Shown here piece after piece: positions 43,021 to 54,169 of a DNA stretch of 64,000 nt (positions within the stretch are counted from its first letter, which is position 1; every line of letters starts with the position of its first letter). A model generated the notes under the pieces. That model made no database searches, was not told where the DNA came from, and saw only the letters and a list, made by a program, of their open reading frames with translations. The translations under genes were made by a program, and so were the position numbers. This DNA comes from Armigeres subalbatus (Eukaryota > Arthropoda > Insecta > Diptera > Culicidae): positions 68,677,203-68,741,202 of the forward strand of contig NC_085139.1 in the NCBI RefSeq assembly GCF_024139115.2. The letters are read 5' to 3'.

Positions 43021-43740
43021 ACAGCAAATATGCACAGCTAACCATATAAATTATTATTGGGAAATGAAATGAAATTATTAAATAATTAATTATCAATTAA
43101 AAAAGTTAATCTTATTGTATACTTGCTTCGGAGTTTCCATTTCATGACCAATACCCATGCATGACCAATTGCTGTCAATCTAGGATTAGGAACGGAAAAT
43201 TAGTTTAACACTCATTGTTATAAGAGACCCGAGGAATGCTCTGCATCTCCGTATGCGTTACGGGGAAGGAATCGTTGGTTAGTTGAGAAGGTAATTCATG
43301 TGAAGCCCCTAAAGTAAGCGACTAAATATTAACCACATGCGGTATTTCAAAAAAAAAATCGTTTCAACCCCTTCAACTTTCCAAAAATATTGAGGGGGCG
43401 AAAAAAAATTTTTTTTTTTGGCGATTTTATTTTTAAGTTTTGATCATGTGCATCACTGTTTTTATCTTAGTACAAAATAGTTATTTATAGACCATACATT
43501 TGTCACCAAGAGTATTTCAAATGAAAATAACAGCATACATATCTATCTGTATAAATATTCTAAATCCTATCAGATCACGCATATTGGGACTCCTGCTTAC
43601 AGATTCCGTCCAAGCTCCCTTGCAATACGTGGCCTACCCATTTCCACCAATGTTCTCGAACATCTACATACTGTTACCGGTATTTGATGACTTTTATGTT
43701 GCTCAGAACAAGCAATACAGCTGATAAGTCGTCCGAATTG
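43021..43740. other. Unassigned AT-rich stretch
   Basis: I see no gene. An AAAAAAATTTTTTTT run lies near 43,404-43,420. Confidence 0.3.
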
Positions 43741-43746
43741 AAAATT

Positions 43747-44060
43747 TTAAACATCACCTGCGTTATCTTTGCATATATACTCAACACGTTTCAAGATCGA
43801 GTGGTATATTCGGTATGGTTTCCAAATATGTCTATAACTCGCAAAGTTATCCCCAACTCGTGGTTCCATGTCGATCCAGATTTCGCTATCTGCTGATATC
43901 AGATTGCCAAGATGTTTAAATCTTCCGATTGTCCGGCTACTGCAAAGTGTAGGCTGTTCCCGTTGACACTCAACCACATGGTCGTGCTGACTTTGATGGT
44001 GAGACGCCGCAAAAAAGCAAACGGTCAGCCCTTTGAGCTCACTCAGCATACATGAGCGTC
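43747..44060 (-). pseudogene. RTE/L1-type RT C-terminal fragment
   Basis: The minus-strand frame reads RFKHLGNLISADSE, IDMEPRVGDNFASYRHIWK and RIYHSILKR. This fits the F-YLG...S-D...I..RI..A..A...L...WKS segment that follows the palm domain in RTE-like elements. No catalytic core is attached. It may belong to the relic at 40.9-43.0 kb or to another copy. Confidence 0.6.
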
Positions 44061-44069
44061 GCAGTACTA

Positions 44070-44273
44070 AAGCCTGTCCACGTTAAATTTCAGACACCTA
44101 TTACATCAGGCAATTTTTGAAAATTTTCGCAAACCACTGAGACGATCAATTTAGATGACATTTACTGCTTTATGTGCTGCTTTCAGATATTTTGAACACG
44201 CCCAAATTGATAAAAATGGCGACAAATCAATTGGACAGTACCTAAGTGTCTGAAATTTAACGTGGACAGGCTT
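44070..44273. mobile_element. Tc1/mariner-like MITE, 204 bp
   Basis: The inverted repeats are 28 bp and begin AAGCCTGTCCACGTTAAATT on each strand. TA lies at 44,068-44,069 and 44,274-44,275. There is no ORF. The ends and TA duplication fit IS630/Tc1/mariner MITEs. Confidence 0.88.
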
Positions 44274-44299
44274 TAATATAGCGTTTCGTGATCATTAGC

Positions 44300-45190
44300 C
44301 AATACTTCAAATTGTATGCCTCGGATGGCTGGTTTTTGAAAAACACTGGCTGAGACTTGAAGACGCTGTTCGAAGTTCTCGAACCAACACTTCAGCTGTC
44401 CAAGTCAAAGAGCAAATGAGGCAATAACCTCCGGTTGCTGCAGCCATCCTTTCTTCATCGGTCAGGAAGTCCACCCATGCCCTCCTGTTCTGTCTGCAGC
44501 AGCACCCGACTTCCACTTACAGGAATACATACCGTTGACGAACTCTACTTTATTTCTCTGATTCTTCACTTCCCTCATCGTTTGCTCCTACGCTACGCTC
44601 CTCAATCTTCCGTCGGGTTACATCAGTAATCCATTATTTTCGCTGAGTGAGCAGCTCACCCAAGTTTTTCTCGCAGATTTCGATAAAAGCATTCTTCACT
44701 GCCCAACTATTTTCTACGCTGCCACCTTCCAGAACATCAACTACCCGAGTACTAAGAACTTCAACAAACGATTTTTTCACAGCTGGATCTTCTGGACGGT
44801 CTATTTTGATTCGTCGCCCGAGCCTCTCCTGACACCGCTGAATCCGAGCAATGCGTTGTCGCCAATTAGAAGATGATAGTCAAACGCGATGTCAGCGCTG
44901 CGTTTATTACAGCCTCAAGAAAGCATCGTCTCCGTTTTCAGCTGATACATTTCCAGAGGAGCCAAATACTTGTCCTACCAACTAAAAGCGGGTCTGGGAA
45001 GTAAGTCAAATGCTGATGCCTGCAGACATGAGAAGCGGGCGCAGGAGGACTCCCCGGTCGACGATGGTAGGAAACCCGCAAAAACCGGCGATATTCAATT
45101 CCTCTTCGATATTTCATGATGCCTGAATGGAGCAAGGTTAAATATGATGATGATAGATAAAGACGCGACATGTCAGTCACTCATCGATCC
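44300..45190. other. Degenerate sequence, possible non-LTR linker
   Basis: Minus-strand 44,450-44,510 reads RRAWVDFLTDEERMAAATGG, resembling the linker between endonuclease and RT in RTE-like elements. The rest cannot be aligned to a domain. Short plus-strand ORFs lack features. Confidence 0.4.
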
Positions 45191-46250
45191 AGCTGATCAA
45201 CTTCTTCTTCAAGTTTTGATTACCTCTCCTAAGTCTGATATAGGGAAAGGTTGATAATTCTCCGATGGCAGCAGGCAGGATTCCGCCTCATACGATCATG
45301 TGAGAACCGTTCTGTCACGCTTTGCATCATGCTGGAGCAGGTCATTTAATTTCAAAAGTCCCTCCATTTGGTATTGATTGACCACGGAATCGTGAGTGAG
45401 TAGAAGAGTGAGACAAGGGTGCATGTATTATACCTCTGTTGCTATTCCCCATTGTAGTCGACGAAATCATGGATCTCTTTAGCAGTCTACCTCCATGGAG
45501 CAATCGAACGAGATGATGATACTGCTAGTAGCACAGTTATGACTGATTTAATTGCTGCAACTCTAATGTGACTCGATTTGGTCGATCATAAGTCACATAA
45601 ACCTGTATGTGTCAAGTGTGCTGCTTGGGTCTACTAACGCCACAACGCCCTACCAAGTAGAGTAAACTGAATGACCTGGTCGTATGCTCCCACTCAACAA
45701 ACTCGAACTCCACGGTAGCCGGGCAAACATTGGAGAAGGTCGAAACCAAAGCCAGCCAACGTCGGACGGCGGACCAAGATCAACATACAACATGGTGATC
45801 CAATCTGTCCAGCCAATACACCAAACCTCGAATACTCAACTCTAACATGAAATCTGCAATGCTCTACACTGGTGAGACTTGGTGCGTATTGACAGGGATC
45901 ACATAGATTGCAAGTATTCATCACCCGATGTTTTATTGCTCGCGCCTGGTGGGCTCACAACTGGATACCGAATACTGATCCCCATCGATGATCCAATATC
46001 AACGGCAACTCCACTCTGTTAATGGACGTAGGCCGGCCACAGACAACGTAACAGCAGAGGCGAAATCTGCGCTGGAATCCGGCAGGACATCGCAGCAGAG
46101 GCAGACCCAGTATCGCCTGGCGACAAAACCCTAACAGAGAAATGAACAAAGTTGATGGGAATCAGACTTGGGCTCAAGCCAAGGATGGAGATCCTTAACA
46201 TTGGCCCTATGTACCCTAAAAGGTACTCAGAACACAATAGTGGGTGTGTG
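45190..46250 (+). pseudogene. RTE/L1-type RT C-terminal half, plus strand
   Basis: Broken plus-strand translation shows VRQGC near 45,405 (the VRQGC-LSP-LF motif of RT), then NMKSAMLYTGETWCV near 45,850. A SQLDTEY...HLHSVNG-like stretch follows, and RGRPSIAWRQNPNREMNKVDG with TWAQAK at about 46,098-46,180 ends the region. This matches the C-terminal succession LLYG-ETWC...RGRPR-TWRR...W-AK of RTE/L1-type elements. There are multiple stops and shifts. Confidence 0.65.
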
Positions 46251-46279
46251 GGAATTGGAGCCCACTTAATGAATGCCAC

Positions 46280-47640
46280 ATGTACATGGGTGCTGAGAAA
46301 GAAACCAATCCTAGTGCCGTATAGCCTATGAATTGTGTAACTTTGATTAGCTAAATAATAGCTAATAGAGTTGAGCTAAGTAATACATTTATTTTAGAGC
46401 TTGTTTGGAAGAATGTTTTATTTTTCATAAAACAAGTGGAGCATTAACTCTCAAAAAGCAAGGTTGTTTTCATTGTATCGTACCTTTGAGTAAGATAAAC
46501 TAGAATCTGCAACCAGACACCTGATAAGACATCTCAGATCGTGTAAGGATTGGGAAGCTCCTAGACGACAATCGCCGTGCGTGAGCCGAAATAGCCTCCT
46601 TACGACTATACAGAAACCCCCGCAGCTGATCCACGCATACTTCTTGCATGAGTAAGTTCAACATCCATTGCATCCTCTTTACTGGTTGATCCGAGGCCAT
46701 ATCTATGCCGCTAACAAGTAGCATGTCATTTCAATAATTTTAGGAACGTCAGCATGATATGAAGAGCTGATATGACGTGCTTTACCGATTCTACTTCAAA
46801 CTTCACCTATCTATTCCGTATAGACCGGGAAGTCTGCAATTCCGAACCTTCATAATATATCCATGTTCAGACAACACATCTCTGATTTCAAAAGTACACC
46901 TAACCGTTGCCCCAGTACAACAAATTCGAGCTTCTTTCTTAACTTAAACAAAAGCTTATGAATCTAGCCGTACTTTAAAAATGTTGGTTTTATGGATTCA
47001 ACAGTTTAGAGTCCATCTGCAAAAACTTTCCCAAAAAGAAAAACTAAAATTTCTACGGTTTTTTTTTTTAATTTTATAATGTTTGTGCTAAGTTCCTTAC
47101 TGCATAAATATATTACAAATATTTATATTCTTTGCTTTTCTAAACATTCTTTGCTATCATTTTCCATTAAAATTCCAAATTTTTCATGCAATTATTACCA
47201 TTTTGGACTTTTTTTTCGTTTGCTTGTTATTTTTTTATTCCCTTCCTCGTGTTTTCCAAGAGCTGTCGGACATAAATTAAATTTAATATTTGCATCGGCC
47301 TAAAAGACAATAAAAATTCCGCGGAAAAAATTAAAATTTCGTTTCGTTTCGTAAAACTCCGAATTAAATGGACATTGATTTCGTTTCGTTTCGTTTCGTT
47401 AGGAAAAAGAGTCTTATTGCATGCCCTTATCAAATATGTATTGTAAACGAAGTTATTTTGAAAACTCTGTTTCATATGAATGTTAGATCAAGTGTGGAAG
47501 TGCAAGATCAGTGTGTTTCGTTCAATAAGCTTCTACAACACTATCGATACCACACTAAATAATTTTGTGCTCTTCAATGCAGACATTAGTTTTATCACCC
47601 ACACTAGCTGGCGTGATCAGCATCAACACGATCGATTACA
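46280..47640. other. AT-rich stretch with TTTCG simple repeats
   Basis: Nothing coding is supported at 46,280-47,280. From 47,320 to 47,402 the motif TTTCGTTTCGTTTCG and AATTCCGCGGAAAA occur. The same two motifs appear at 57,345-57,520 in both orientations, so these may be ends or subterminal repeats of a transposon family. I could not define borders. Confidence 0.4.
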
Positions 47641-48019
47641 CACTGGTTGAACAAATTTCTGCTACGCGAGGTAGATTTTGACGTAGGACTACGTCTGTGT
47701 GTTCTATATTGGGGTACACTTTACGATTGCGAAAATCGGGGACCGTCACGAAAATATGATAGACTTTAAACTTTAATATCTCAGCCGTTTCTCGATGGAT
47801 TTTAATTTGTTTTTGGACCATTCGATCAAGGATGAGTAAACGCTTCTTTGTATTTATTTGAAAATACTGGTTTTTAACTATTTATCATCGATAATTGATA
47901 AACAATTTAGAAATAGGTCAACCAACCAATCACGTACATGCATCACTAGCACAGACATCAAAAATCAATCACTTGCGGGTTTGGATCTAATCGTCAGTTT
48001 GAACAAGGTTTCACGCAGA

Positions 48020-48690
48020 GCAGACGCATCAAAGCGATCGCAGCGGAGCGGACACAGCATCACTGAGGCGTTTATAACATTTTCAAAGGAAATCCATCGC
48101 ATTGGTAGTGGTGCTCGATGTGTTGCTGCATTCAATCTCAACGAACCAGCATTTCATATGAAGAAAGGGTTGACCATAAAAATAGAACTGTGGCGATCTC
48201 GCACCGCCAGTGCTGATGCTAAAAATTTATTACAAATTGTGGTGTCAGTTAGTTGGAAAATTGAGAAAAGAAAAATTGGTTCTTCTCAGGACCAATATTT
48301 TATTAAAAGAAAAAGTTAATTGCAAAAATGGACTGTTTCGGTGGCATCGGGTTTGGCGTGGTAGCTTGGTTGCTGTTAGTAATTCCAACCATTAAAATTT
48401 ACTGCATCATCTCCCTCCGACGGGCTATAAAATTCGCTATTTACGATTGAGTTTTGCACTTTGAAGAAAGTTTATTTCGGATAGTCGGATCAACCTTCTT
48501 TTGTATAAAATGGTGGCATTTGTATAAAATCAATGAAGACGCCACCTCAGGGGAAACTATCTACAGCAACCACCCATCGGTGAACGTCGCTCGGACAGAC
48601 AGATGCCAAGAGATAATGTTTTGTAAAATGAAGAAACTTTGTCTTGAGTCAAATTTCTATTGTTATTCCTCGTAACAATAAGCATCTTAG
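48020..48690 (+). repeat. Duplicated unit, copy A (carries the 40-codon ORF)
   Basis: This segment aligns with 49,325-49,559 followed by 56,457-56,650. Shared landmarks are GCAGCGGAGCGGACACAGCA (about 48,040 and 49,336), AATTGGTTCTTCTCAGGACC (about 48,278 and 49,513), AGTTAATTGCRAAAATGGAC at the ORF start, and TTTGCACTTTGAAGAAAGTT after it. In copy A the two halves are continuous. A weaker internal echo, CCAGCATTTCATATGAAGAA near 48,150, resembles the segment before the ORF in copy B. Confidence 0.75.
48328..48450 (+). CDS. Candidate 40-residue membrane microprotein, copy A
   Basis: The ORF runs from an ATG in good context (A at -3, G at +4) to TGA and starts MDCFGGIGFG. Residues 6-30 are mostly hydrophobic with a tryptophan at 14, and the end is basic (SLRRAIKF) then IYD, so a single-span membrane peptide with a basic cytoplasmic tail is plausible. 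Copy B at 56,469 has the same length with no indel, about five silent and nine replacement changes, and keeps GGIGF, VVAW and ISLRRAIKFA. I do not recognise the family. A repeat-borne, non-translated sequence is an equally good explanation. Confidence 0.35.
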   Translation: MDCFGGIGFGVVAWLLLVIPTIKIYCIISLRRAIKFAIYD

Positions 48691-48700
48691 ATAACCAACA

Positions 48701-48998
48701 TCTTCTTTCTTTTTCTTTCTTTTATTGGCATTACATCCCCAGGGGACAGTGCCGCCTCACAACTTAGTGTTCATTAAGCACTTCCACAGTTATTAACTGC
48801 GAGGTTTCTAAGCCAGGTTACCATTTTTGCATTCGTATATCATGAGGCTAACACGATGATACTTTTATGCCGAGGGAAGTCGAGACAATTTCCAATCCGA
48901 AAATTGCCTAGGCCGGCACCGGGAATCGAACCCAGCCACCCTCAGCATGGTCTTACTTTGTAGCCACGCGTCTTACCGCACGACTAAGGAGGGCCCCC
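48701..48998 (-). mobile_element. tRNA-derived SINE (Feilai-like), copy 3
   Basis: This is a reverse-strand copy with B box near 48,922 and A-box region near 48,975. It is very similar to copy 2 but lacks part of the CACTGGGACAGA segment near the tail. The flanks share ATAACCAA (48,691-48,698 and about 49,003-49,010), an imperfect duplication. Confidence 0.85.
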
Positions 48999-49082
48999 AA
49001 TCATAACCAAATTCAGAATCTTGCGAGAAAATTTCATAGGATTCTTAGAATTTGTCATTCTCCGAACGGTCCGTTGTCTGCT

Positions 49083-49302
49083 GCGGAATCCCGATCAAAA
49101 TGGCTCGCGCGCGTCGAAAAGCAGCTTCTTATATCTAATGAAAAAACTCCATAAGCTCCGCCCCTTTTATAATCTTTATGAGTGCACATTATATTTACAC
49201 CCATATAGATCACAAAGGGGCGGGGCTAACGGGCTTAATTTATTGAATACAAGAAAGCTGCTTTCCAGCGCGCGCGAGCCATTTTGATCGGGATTCCGCG
49301 GA
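49083..49302. mobile_element. Palindromic MITE with GCGGAATCCCGATC ends
   Basis: The left end GCGGAATCCCGATCAAAATG and the right end, on the other strand, GCGGAATCCCGATCAAAATG are identical. The next segment CTCGCGCGCG...AAAGCAGCTT also pairs across the element, and the centre holds GAGTGCACATTATATTTACACCC. An older relative lies at about 4,895-5,040. It lies just before copy B of the duplicated unit. Confidence 0.85.
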
Positions 49303-49324
49303 AAGAGCGGAATGAGCGGTTTGA

Positions 49325-49559
49325 CAAAATTTGATGCAGCGGAGCGGACACAGCAGCACGAAGGCGTGGGTAGCAGTGGCAATGCTCAATTTTTTTTTCA
49401 AATGGTGGAGGTTTAGTGAAAAATCATCAAGTGGCGATCGGACAATTTCAACGCAAGGTGCTGACAAGCGTTGGGATGCAGTTAGTTATTGGAAAGACGC
49501 ATTGGGAACAGACAATTGGTTCTTCTCAGGACCAGCATTTTATGGAAAGAAAGAGTTAA
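49325..49559 (+). repeat. Duplicated unit, copy B, left part
   Basis: This aligns with 48,020-48,315 of copy A. It stops at TTAA (49,556-49,559), where the inverted-array element begins, and resumes at 56,457. The 104-codon ORF at 49,331-49,645 runs out of this unit into the element and is not a conserved frame. Confidence 0.75.
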
Positions 49560-49872
49560 CCTTAGTAAGATGTTGGGGTCAATATGACCCAAAAGCGAAA
49601 ATTCAAAGTAGATTAACTTTTTACCTGATAATCCGATCGTTCTGAAATTTCTTGACTTTTAATATTTTGTGGAAATGATGCATCTGACATGAAAAAAGTA
49701 TTTTAAGGTGCAACAGGAACGACCCCACAGAAAAAGTTACGAATAAGATGTTGGGGTCATATTGACCCAGAAATGTAAATGCTTATAAAACAGTCAAATT
49801 ATAACCGAATTACAAAGTTTATATACCGTTCGAAAGATAAACTCATCAATTTTGTGGCTAAGTGGTGATATG

Positions 49873-51098
49873 CTGGGGTGACATTGCGCATCTCGAATCG
49901 AATCACTCGATTCGTAAGTTTTTGAATTCGTTTCGAAAAAATTGCGGCATTATGTATTTCGTTCGACTTCATTCAGTCGCAGTACAAGATTTCGAATGGT
50001 GCTGTACTAGTTCAATCGAGCATGTTCTGTCAAACTAAATGTAAACAGAGAGAATAAGAGATAGCTGTCTCCGTGTTTAGTATGCCACCCGCTGGATAGA
50101 CAACCTTCAGCGCATGGCGAATGTGAGTAAACAGAGAGAATAAGAGTAATTTCATCTGCGTGTAGCACGTTGCCTGTTGGAAAGGCATCCTTTTTTTTTT
50201 TATTGGCTTTATTAAGGAGACTTGCAGCCCCAGGCTGGCTCGCCTCCGAAGGCATCCTTCAGGGCATGAATTGGCGCAGTTAATTTATAAACAAACAAAT
50301 TGTACTCAATGACTTTAAAAAGCAATATTATTTATTGAGCAGTTGCAACCGATTAAATTATTATGCCGATACGACATGTTTTGTAAATTGAGATATTGTT
50401 ACGACACAAATTATTAAGATTTATGTTTATTCGAGTTTATGCCACAGATCCTATTTTGAGCTAAGTAATTTAAAACTAAAGAAGGATTCGATAATAAATA
50501 ACTTTGATGTTTCCATGTGTTTTAGTTAAATGCACTTGGGTCATGTCATGTGCTTTTTTTTTGTTTAACTCATCTATTTTTACGTAGATTTTGGAATATA
50601 CACGTTTTTACGCATATTTTCCTCATAGATTTTCCACGCGATTTATTGAAATCGTCAAGAAATCCGTGAAAACTTAAAAAAACGATTTTAGTTGAAGTCG
50701 TTTTTACGCGGATTTCGGGATAATTAGAGACTGCATATTGTCTGGAAACTATAGAAGTAGGTATACTAATGACATTCTTTTCCTCAAGAGACAATACAAA
50801 AACATTTATTCTCTTCCCGTAGAGAAATAATAACAAATATAAATAAAACTTTCAGCAAGAAATAACTCTCGAACAACATTCGAAAGCTATAAAGGTGACG
50901 AGTGTTTTTCGTTCGACTTGAGTCGTTTTTCAGTGTGCTATCGAGTTTCCATAATGCCAAAACATCTCGTTATTCTTGTACCTCCTCGAGCAAACTCGAA
51001 CGATGAGTCGTTTTCGAGATCGAATCGAAACCCGTAATGCCAAACATGTTCGACTCGATAGAATTACGTTCGAATCGAGATGCACAATGCCACCCCTG
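49873..51098. mobile_element. hAT-like insert with CWGGGGTGRCATTG ends
   Basis: The left end reads CTGGGGTGACATTGCGCATC and the right end, on the other strand, CAGGGGTGGCATTGTGCATC. Both continue as CTCGA-TCGAA. The outer array arm resumes on both sides (…GGTGATATG before, GTTCTGGAGACAATG after), and the uninterrupted opposite arm shows only three bases in this place. No 8-bp duplication is visible. The CAGGGGTG end is hAT-like. Subterminal TTCGAATCGA-type motifs occur on both sides. No transposase was seen. A tandem GTAAACAGAGAGAATAAGAG phrase lies at about 50,041 and 50,129. Confidence 0.65.
50188..50252 (-). mobile_element. Short retroposed SINE tail
   Basis: A poly-T run at 50,190-50,200 is followed by TATTGGCTTTATTAAGGAGACTTGCAGCCCCAGGC on the plus strand, which on the minus strand is an AATAAAGCCAATA plus A-tail. 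AAGGCATCC flanks both sides (50,180-50,188 and about 50,249-50,257), a target duplication. It is a 5'-truncated retroposed fragment. Confidence 0.65.
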
Positions 51099-51239
51099 GT
51101 TCTGGAGACAATGACCACCGGGAAACGACTTCCACGGGGACCTTGTCGGTCATATAAGGGGAGCATAAAAATCGCTCCATATATGCCATTCGATCGCTAA
51201 TTCTTCATATATTCTCTTAAAACGGTAATGCATGGTCCA

Positions 51240-52432
51240 TGAGAGGGTTTCCGACGAAAGTGGCCACTCCTGGTACATGCAACGTGCCCCCGGGGAACCC
51301 GCAGGAGGGGACATTTCCGTTTTAGCACCAAAATATGCCGTGCGGCGGCTCTTTTGTCATGATTTTCCACCAAACAGATGGTTATGCGCTTGAAATCGAT
51401 AAGTGACCACATTGGCCACTCCTGGTTCATGCAAGGTGCCCCCGGGGAATCCGCAGGAGGGGACATTTCCGTTTTAGCACCAAAATATACCGTGCGGCGG
51501 CTCTGTCGTCATGATTTTCCACAAAATAGATGATAATGCGCTTGAAATCGATAAGTGACCACATTGGCCACTCCTGGTACATGCAAGGTGTCCGGGGAAC
51601 CCGCAGGAGGGGACATTTCCGTTTTAGCACCAAAATATGCCGTGCGGTGGCTCTCTCGTCATGATTTTCCACAATATAGATGATTATGCGCTTGAAATCG
51701 ATAAAAGACCACATTGGCCACTCCTGGTACATGCAAGGTGCCCCGGGGAACCCGCAGGAAGGGACATTTCCGTTTTAGCACCAAAATATGCCATGCGGCG
51801 GCTCTTTTGTCATGATTTTCCACCAAACAGATAGTTATGCGCTTGAAATCGATTAATGACCACATTGGCCACTCCTGGTACATGCAAGGTGCCCCCGGGG
51901 AACCCGTATGAGAGGACATTTCCGTTTTGGCACGAAAATATGCCGTGCGGCGTCTTTTTCGTCATGATTTTCCACAAAATAGATGATTATGCGCTTGAAA
52001 TCGATAAGTGACCACATTGGCAACGCCTGGAACCTTTGAGGGGCCCCCAGGTAACCCGTAGAATGGGACATTTCCATTTCTACACCAATATAAGCCGTGC
52101 AGTGGCTCTTTCGGTGTTTTCCCATCAAACAGATGGACGTGCGCTCGAAATCGATAAGTGACCACATTGGCTACATTTGAAACCTATGAGGCTCCCTCGG
52201 AGAACACGTAGAATATGACGTTTCCATTTTTACACCAACATATGTCATGCGGTGGCTCTTTCGTCGTGATTTTCCTTCATATAGGTGCCCTCGAAATTGA
52301 TTATTGACATATTGTTCACCCTTAGAACCTATGAGGTGCCCCCGGGAGCCCGTAGAAGAGTACATTTCCATTTTAACACCAAAATATGCCGTGCGGTGGC
52401 TCTTTCTTTGTTATTTTCTACCAAATAGATGG
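51240..52432. repeat. Inverted-array element, left array (about 152-bp units)
   Basis: The unit reads GGCCACTCCTGGTACATGCA, AAGGTGCCCCGGGGAACCCG, GGACATTTCCGTTTTAGCAC, CAAAATATGCCGTGCGG, CATGATTTTCCAC, GCGCTTGAAATCGATAAGTG. The CACTCCTGG landmark recurs about every 150-153 bp (roughly 51,265, 51,417, 51,568, 51,719, 51,870). Units diverge progressively towards the centre after 52,020. A further partial unit lies at 53,684-53,870 beyond the LINE insertion. Minus-strand ORFs such as MWSLIDFKRI are repeat translations. Confidence 0.9.
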
Positions 52433-52439
52433 TCATGTG

Positions 52440-53676
52440 TATTGTGTAACGTTGATCTGCGTGCGTGAAGCTTTTATTCCTTTATCGTTTTTGGCTCGTT
52501 TAAATATTGTTTTTATTCTCGTTAATTTGTTGAATGCGTTTAATCAAAAGTGCATTCAAAGCTGATTCCAGTGATATAAATTTTGATCGATTTGCACTGT
52601 TTATAAAGCCATAAAATACGAAAACAATTCTCGAGAACGGGCATTGATCACATCATCGACATCGTCGTGCTTGTTAAATGTACCGTCAAAGTGTCATTAC
52701 CGTCTTCAAAATATCATCCCGCTTAACGATGCGCTTTGGTTGCGGTAATTGTTCCGTACCCATTGGAGGACTGGATGAAAGTATCAACTGTAATGGATGC
52801 AGTGTAAGATACCATTTACACTGCATGAAAATGAACCAGTACCAGTTGCGTGTATGCGTCGATTGCGACAACGTACTTTGGCTGTGTGATGACTGCCTAT
52901 CGTCGTTTCGCAAGAACAACTCGTCGTCAGTGAATAATGAGCCCAATGTACTAGTACGAGATGAGCAAAAGGAGGATGGCAAAATCGAGCATATTGTGAG
53001 TACACTTCAATCATAGATGACGACAATAAAACAAAGGCTTGCAGACCTGCAGCAATCGATGAGCAGTGGTTGTCAACCGATTGATAATATGATAACTAAA
53101 CCGTCCACTTCTACGCCTCGAAGAAATCCAAATCGTTTAGACTGGTCATCGAATTCAAATGATTCGGGTCAGCTGTTGAGAGGATCAAATGAAGAAAATG
53201 TCTCCGCTGGTATCCGTAAGTTCTGGATATTTTTTACCAAAATAGCTAAACATGTTTCCGCCGATGCGATGCGCGAGGTGGTATCGAATGCTTTGCATTC
53301 AACTGAGCAATTCGAAGTCGTAAAGCTGGTCCCGCGCTGGAGTAATTTGGAGGATCTGCGATATGTATCGTTTAAAGTTGGGGTACACTGGAAACACAAG
53401 GAAAAGGCGCTGGCGAAGTCAACGTGGCCAACCGGTTTAATGTTCAGGGAATTTGTGAACCGTGAACTTAGTTATTGGGAACCGTGAAAAAAAAATGCTT
53501 TAATACTTGTGTTAGTTTTAATTTACCGTTCTTGTAGTTTGTTCATTATTATTAAATTGTTAAGGTTCCTTATTCTGACTGGAAGTGAATTATTTGTATT
53601 AGATTAAGTTAACAATCATTGGGGCAACCTTAGCCTGTTGATTGAAATCAAATAAATAAATAAAATAAATAAATAA
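52440..53676 (+). mobile_element. ORF1-only non-LTR element (HAL-like)
   Basis: A 5' region of about 240 bp, one ORF1-type gene, a 3' region and an (AAAT)n tail (53,650-53,674) are flanked by the imperfect duplication TCATGTG/TGATGTG (52,433-52,439 and 53,677-53,683). It interrupts a unit of the left array, which resumes with GCTTGGAGTTGATTAGTGAT. No endonuclease or RT follows, so it depended on another element, comparable to half-L1 (HAL) elements. Confidence 0.72.
52678..53487 (+). pseudogene. Non-LTR ORF1 with PHD-type zinc finger, one in-frame stop
   Basis: Two ORFs in the same frame (112 and 156 codons) are separated only by TAG at 53,014-53,016, so a single nonsense change divides a gene of about 269 codons. 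Residues 22-73 form a C4HC3 PHD-like finger: C22, C25, C38, C41, H46, C49, C70, C73, with W68 before the last pair. The second half has a Ser/Thr/Asn-rich linker and a C-terminal domain with VKLVPRW, YVSFKVGV and WPTGLMFREF, ending SYWEP. PHD-containing ORF1 proteins with this type of C-terminus are known from CR1-like LINEs, where they bind RNA or chromatin. The start could also be Met18. A relative of the C-terminus lies at 23.5 kb. Confidence 0.75.
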
Positions 53677-53859
53677 TGATGTGCTTGGAGTTGATTAGTG
53701 ATATTGTCTACTCTTGGAACCTTTGAGATGCCCTGCGAACCCGTAGGAGAGGACATTTTCATGGTTATATGAAATGTACTGTGCCGCTTGCGGCAGCTTT
53801 ATCTTCGTCTATCATTGTCTACCCTGGACACAAGTCTTCAAAAAGTTGGTTATGCGCTT

Positions 53860-54160
53860 GAAATTGTTCTTCATTTGAAATTGAGTACTGAGTCAAATTA
53901 AAAAATAGTTTCTGGGCTGGGCTCTAAAATTTTCTGCTGAACGCAACTTTTTGCAAGCCAATCGGATGAGCATAAGTGCCAGAAAAGTGATTTTTCCATG
54001 CCACTGAAATTAGTATTTTGGCCATAACTTCGGAGCCCATATTCCGATCTGGCCAATTTTCAATAGGAAACAATAGGGCAGGATTTTCATTGAATGCTTT
54101 TTACTGCGAGAAATTCGGTTGAGGAAAAGTTCCTAAAAAGTGAGTGAGATTTTGTGTGCA
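53860..54160. other. Centre of the inverted-array element
   Basis: This unique segment between the two arrays reads TTTCTGGGCTGGGCTCTAAA, AATCGGATGAGCATAAGTGC and GGCCATAACTTCGGAGCCCA. It contains no ORF of note. The mixed AT content and phrases such as TGGCCAATTTTCAATAGG resemble other mosquito dispersed repeats, so the centre may itself be an inserted repeat. Confidence 0.4.
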
Positions 54161-54169
54161 CAGACACTT

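Noticed and set aside
47858..48319. 153-codon ORF in copy A of the duplicated unit
   Set aside because: Copy B does not keep this frame, and the sequence before 48,020 has no partner, so I see no evidence of coding.
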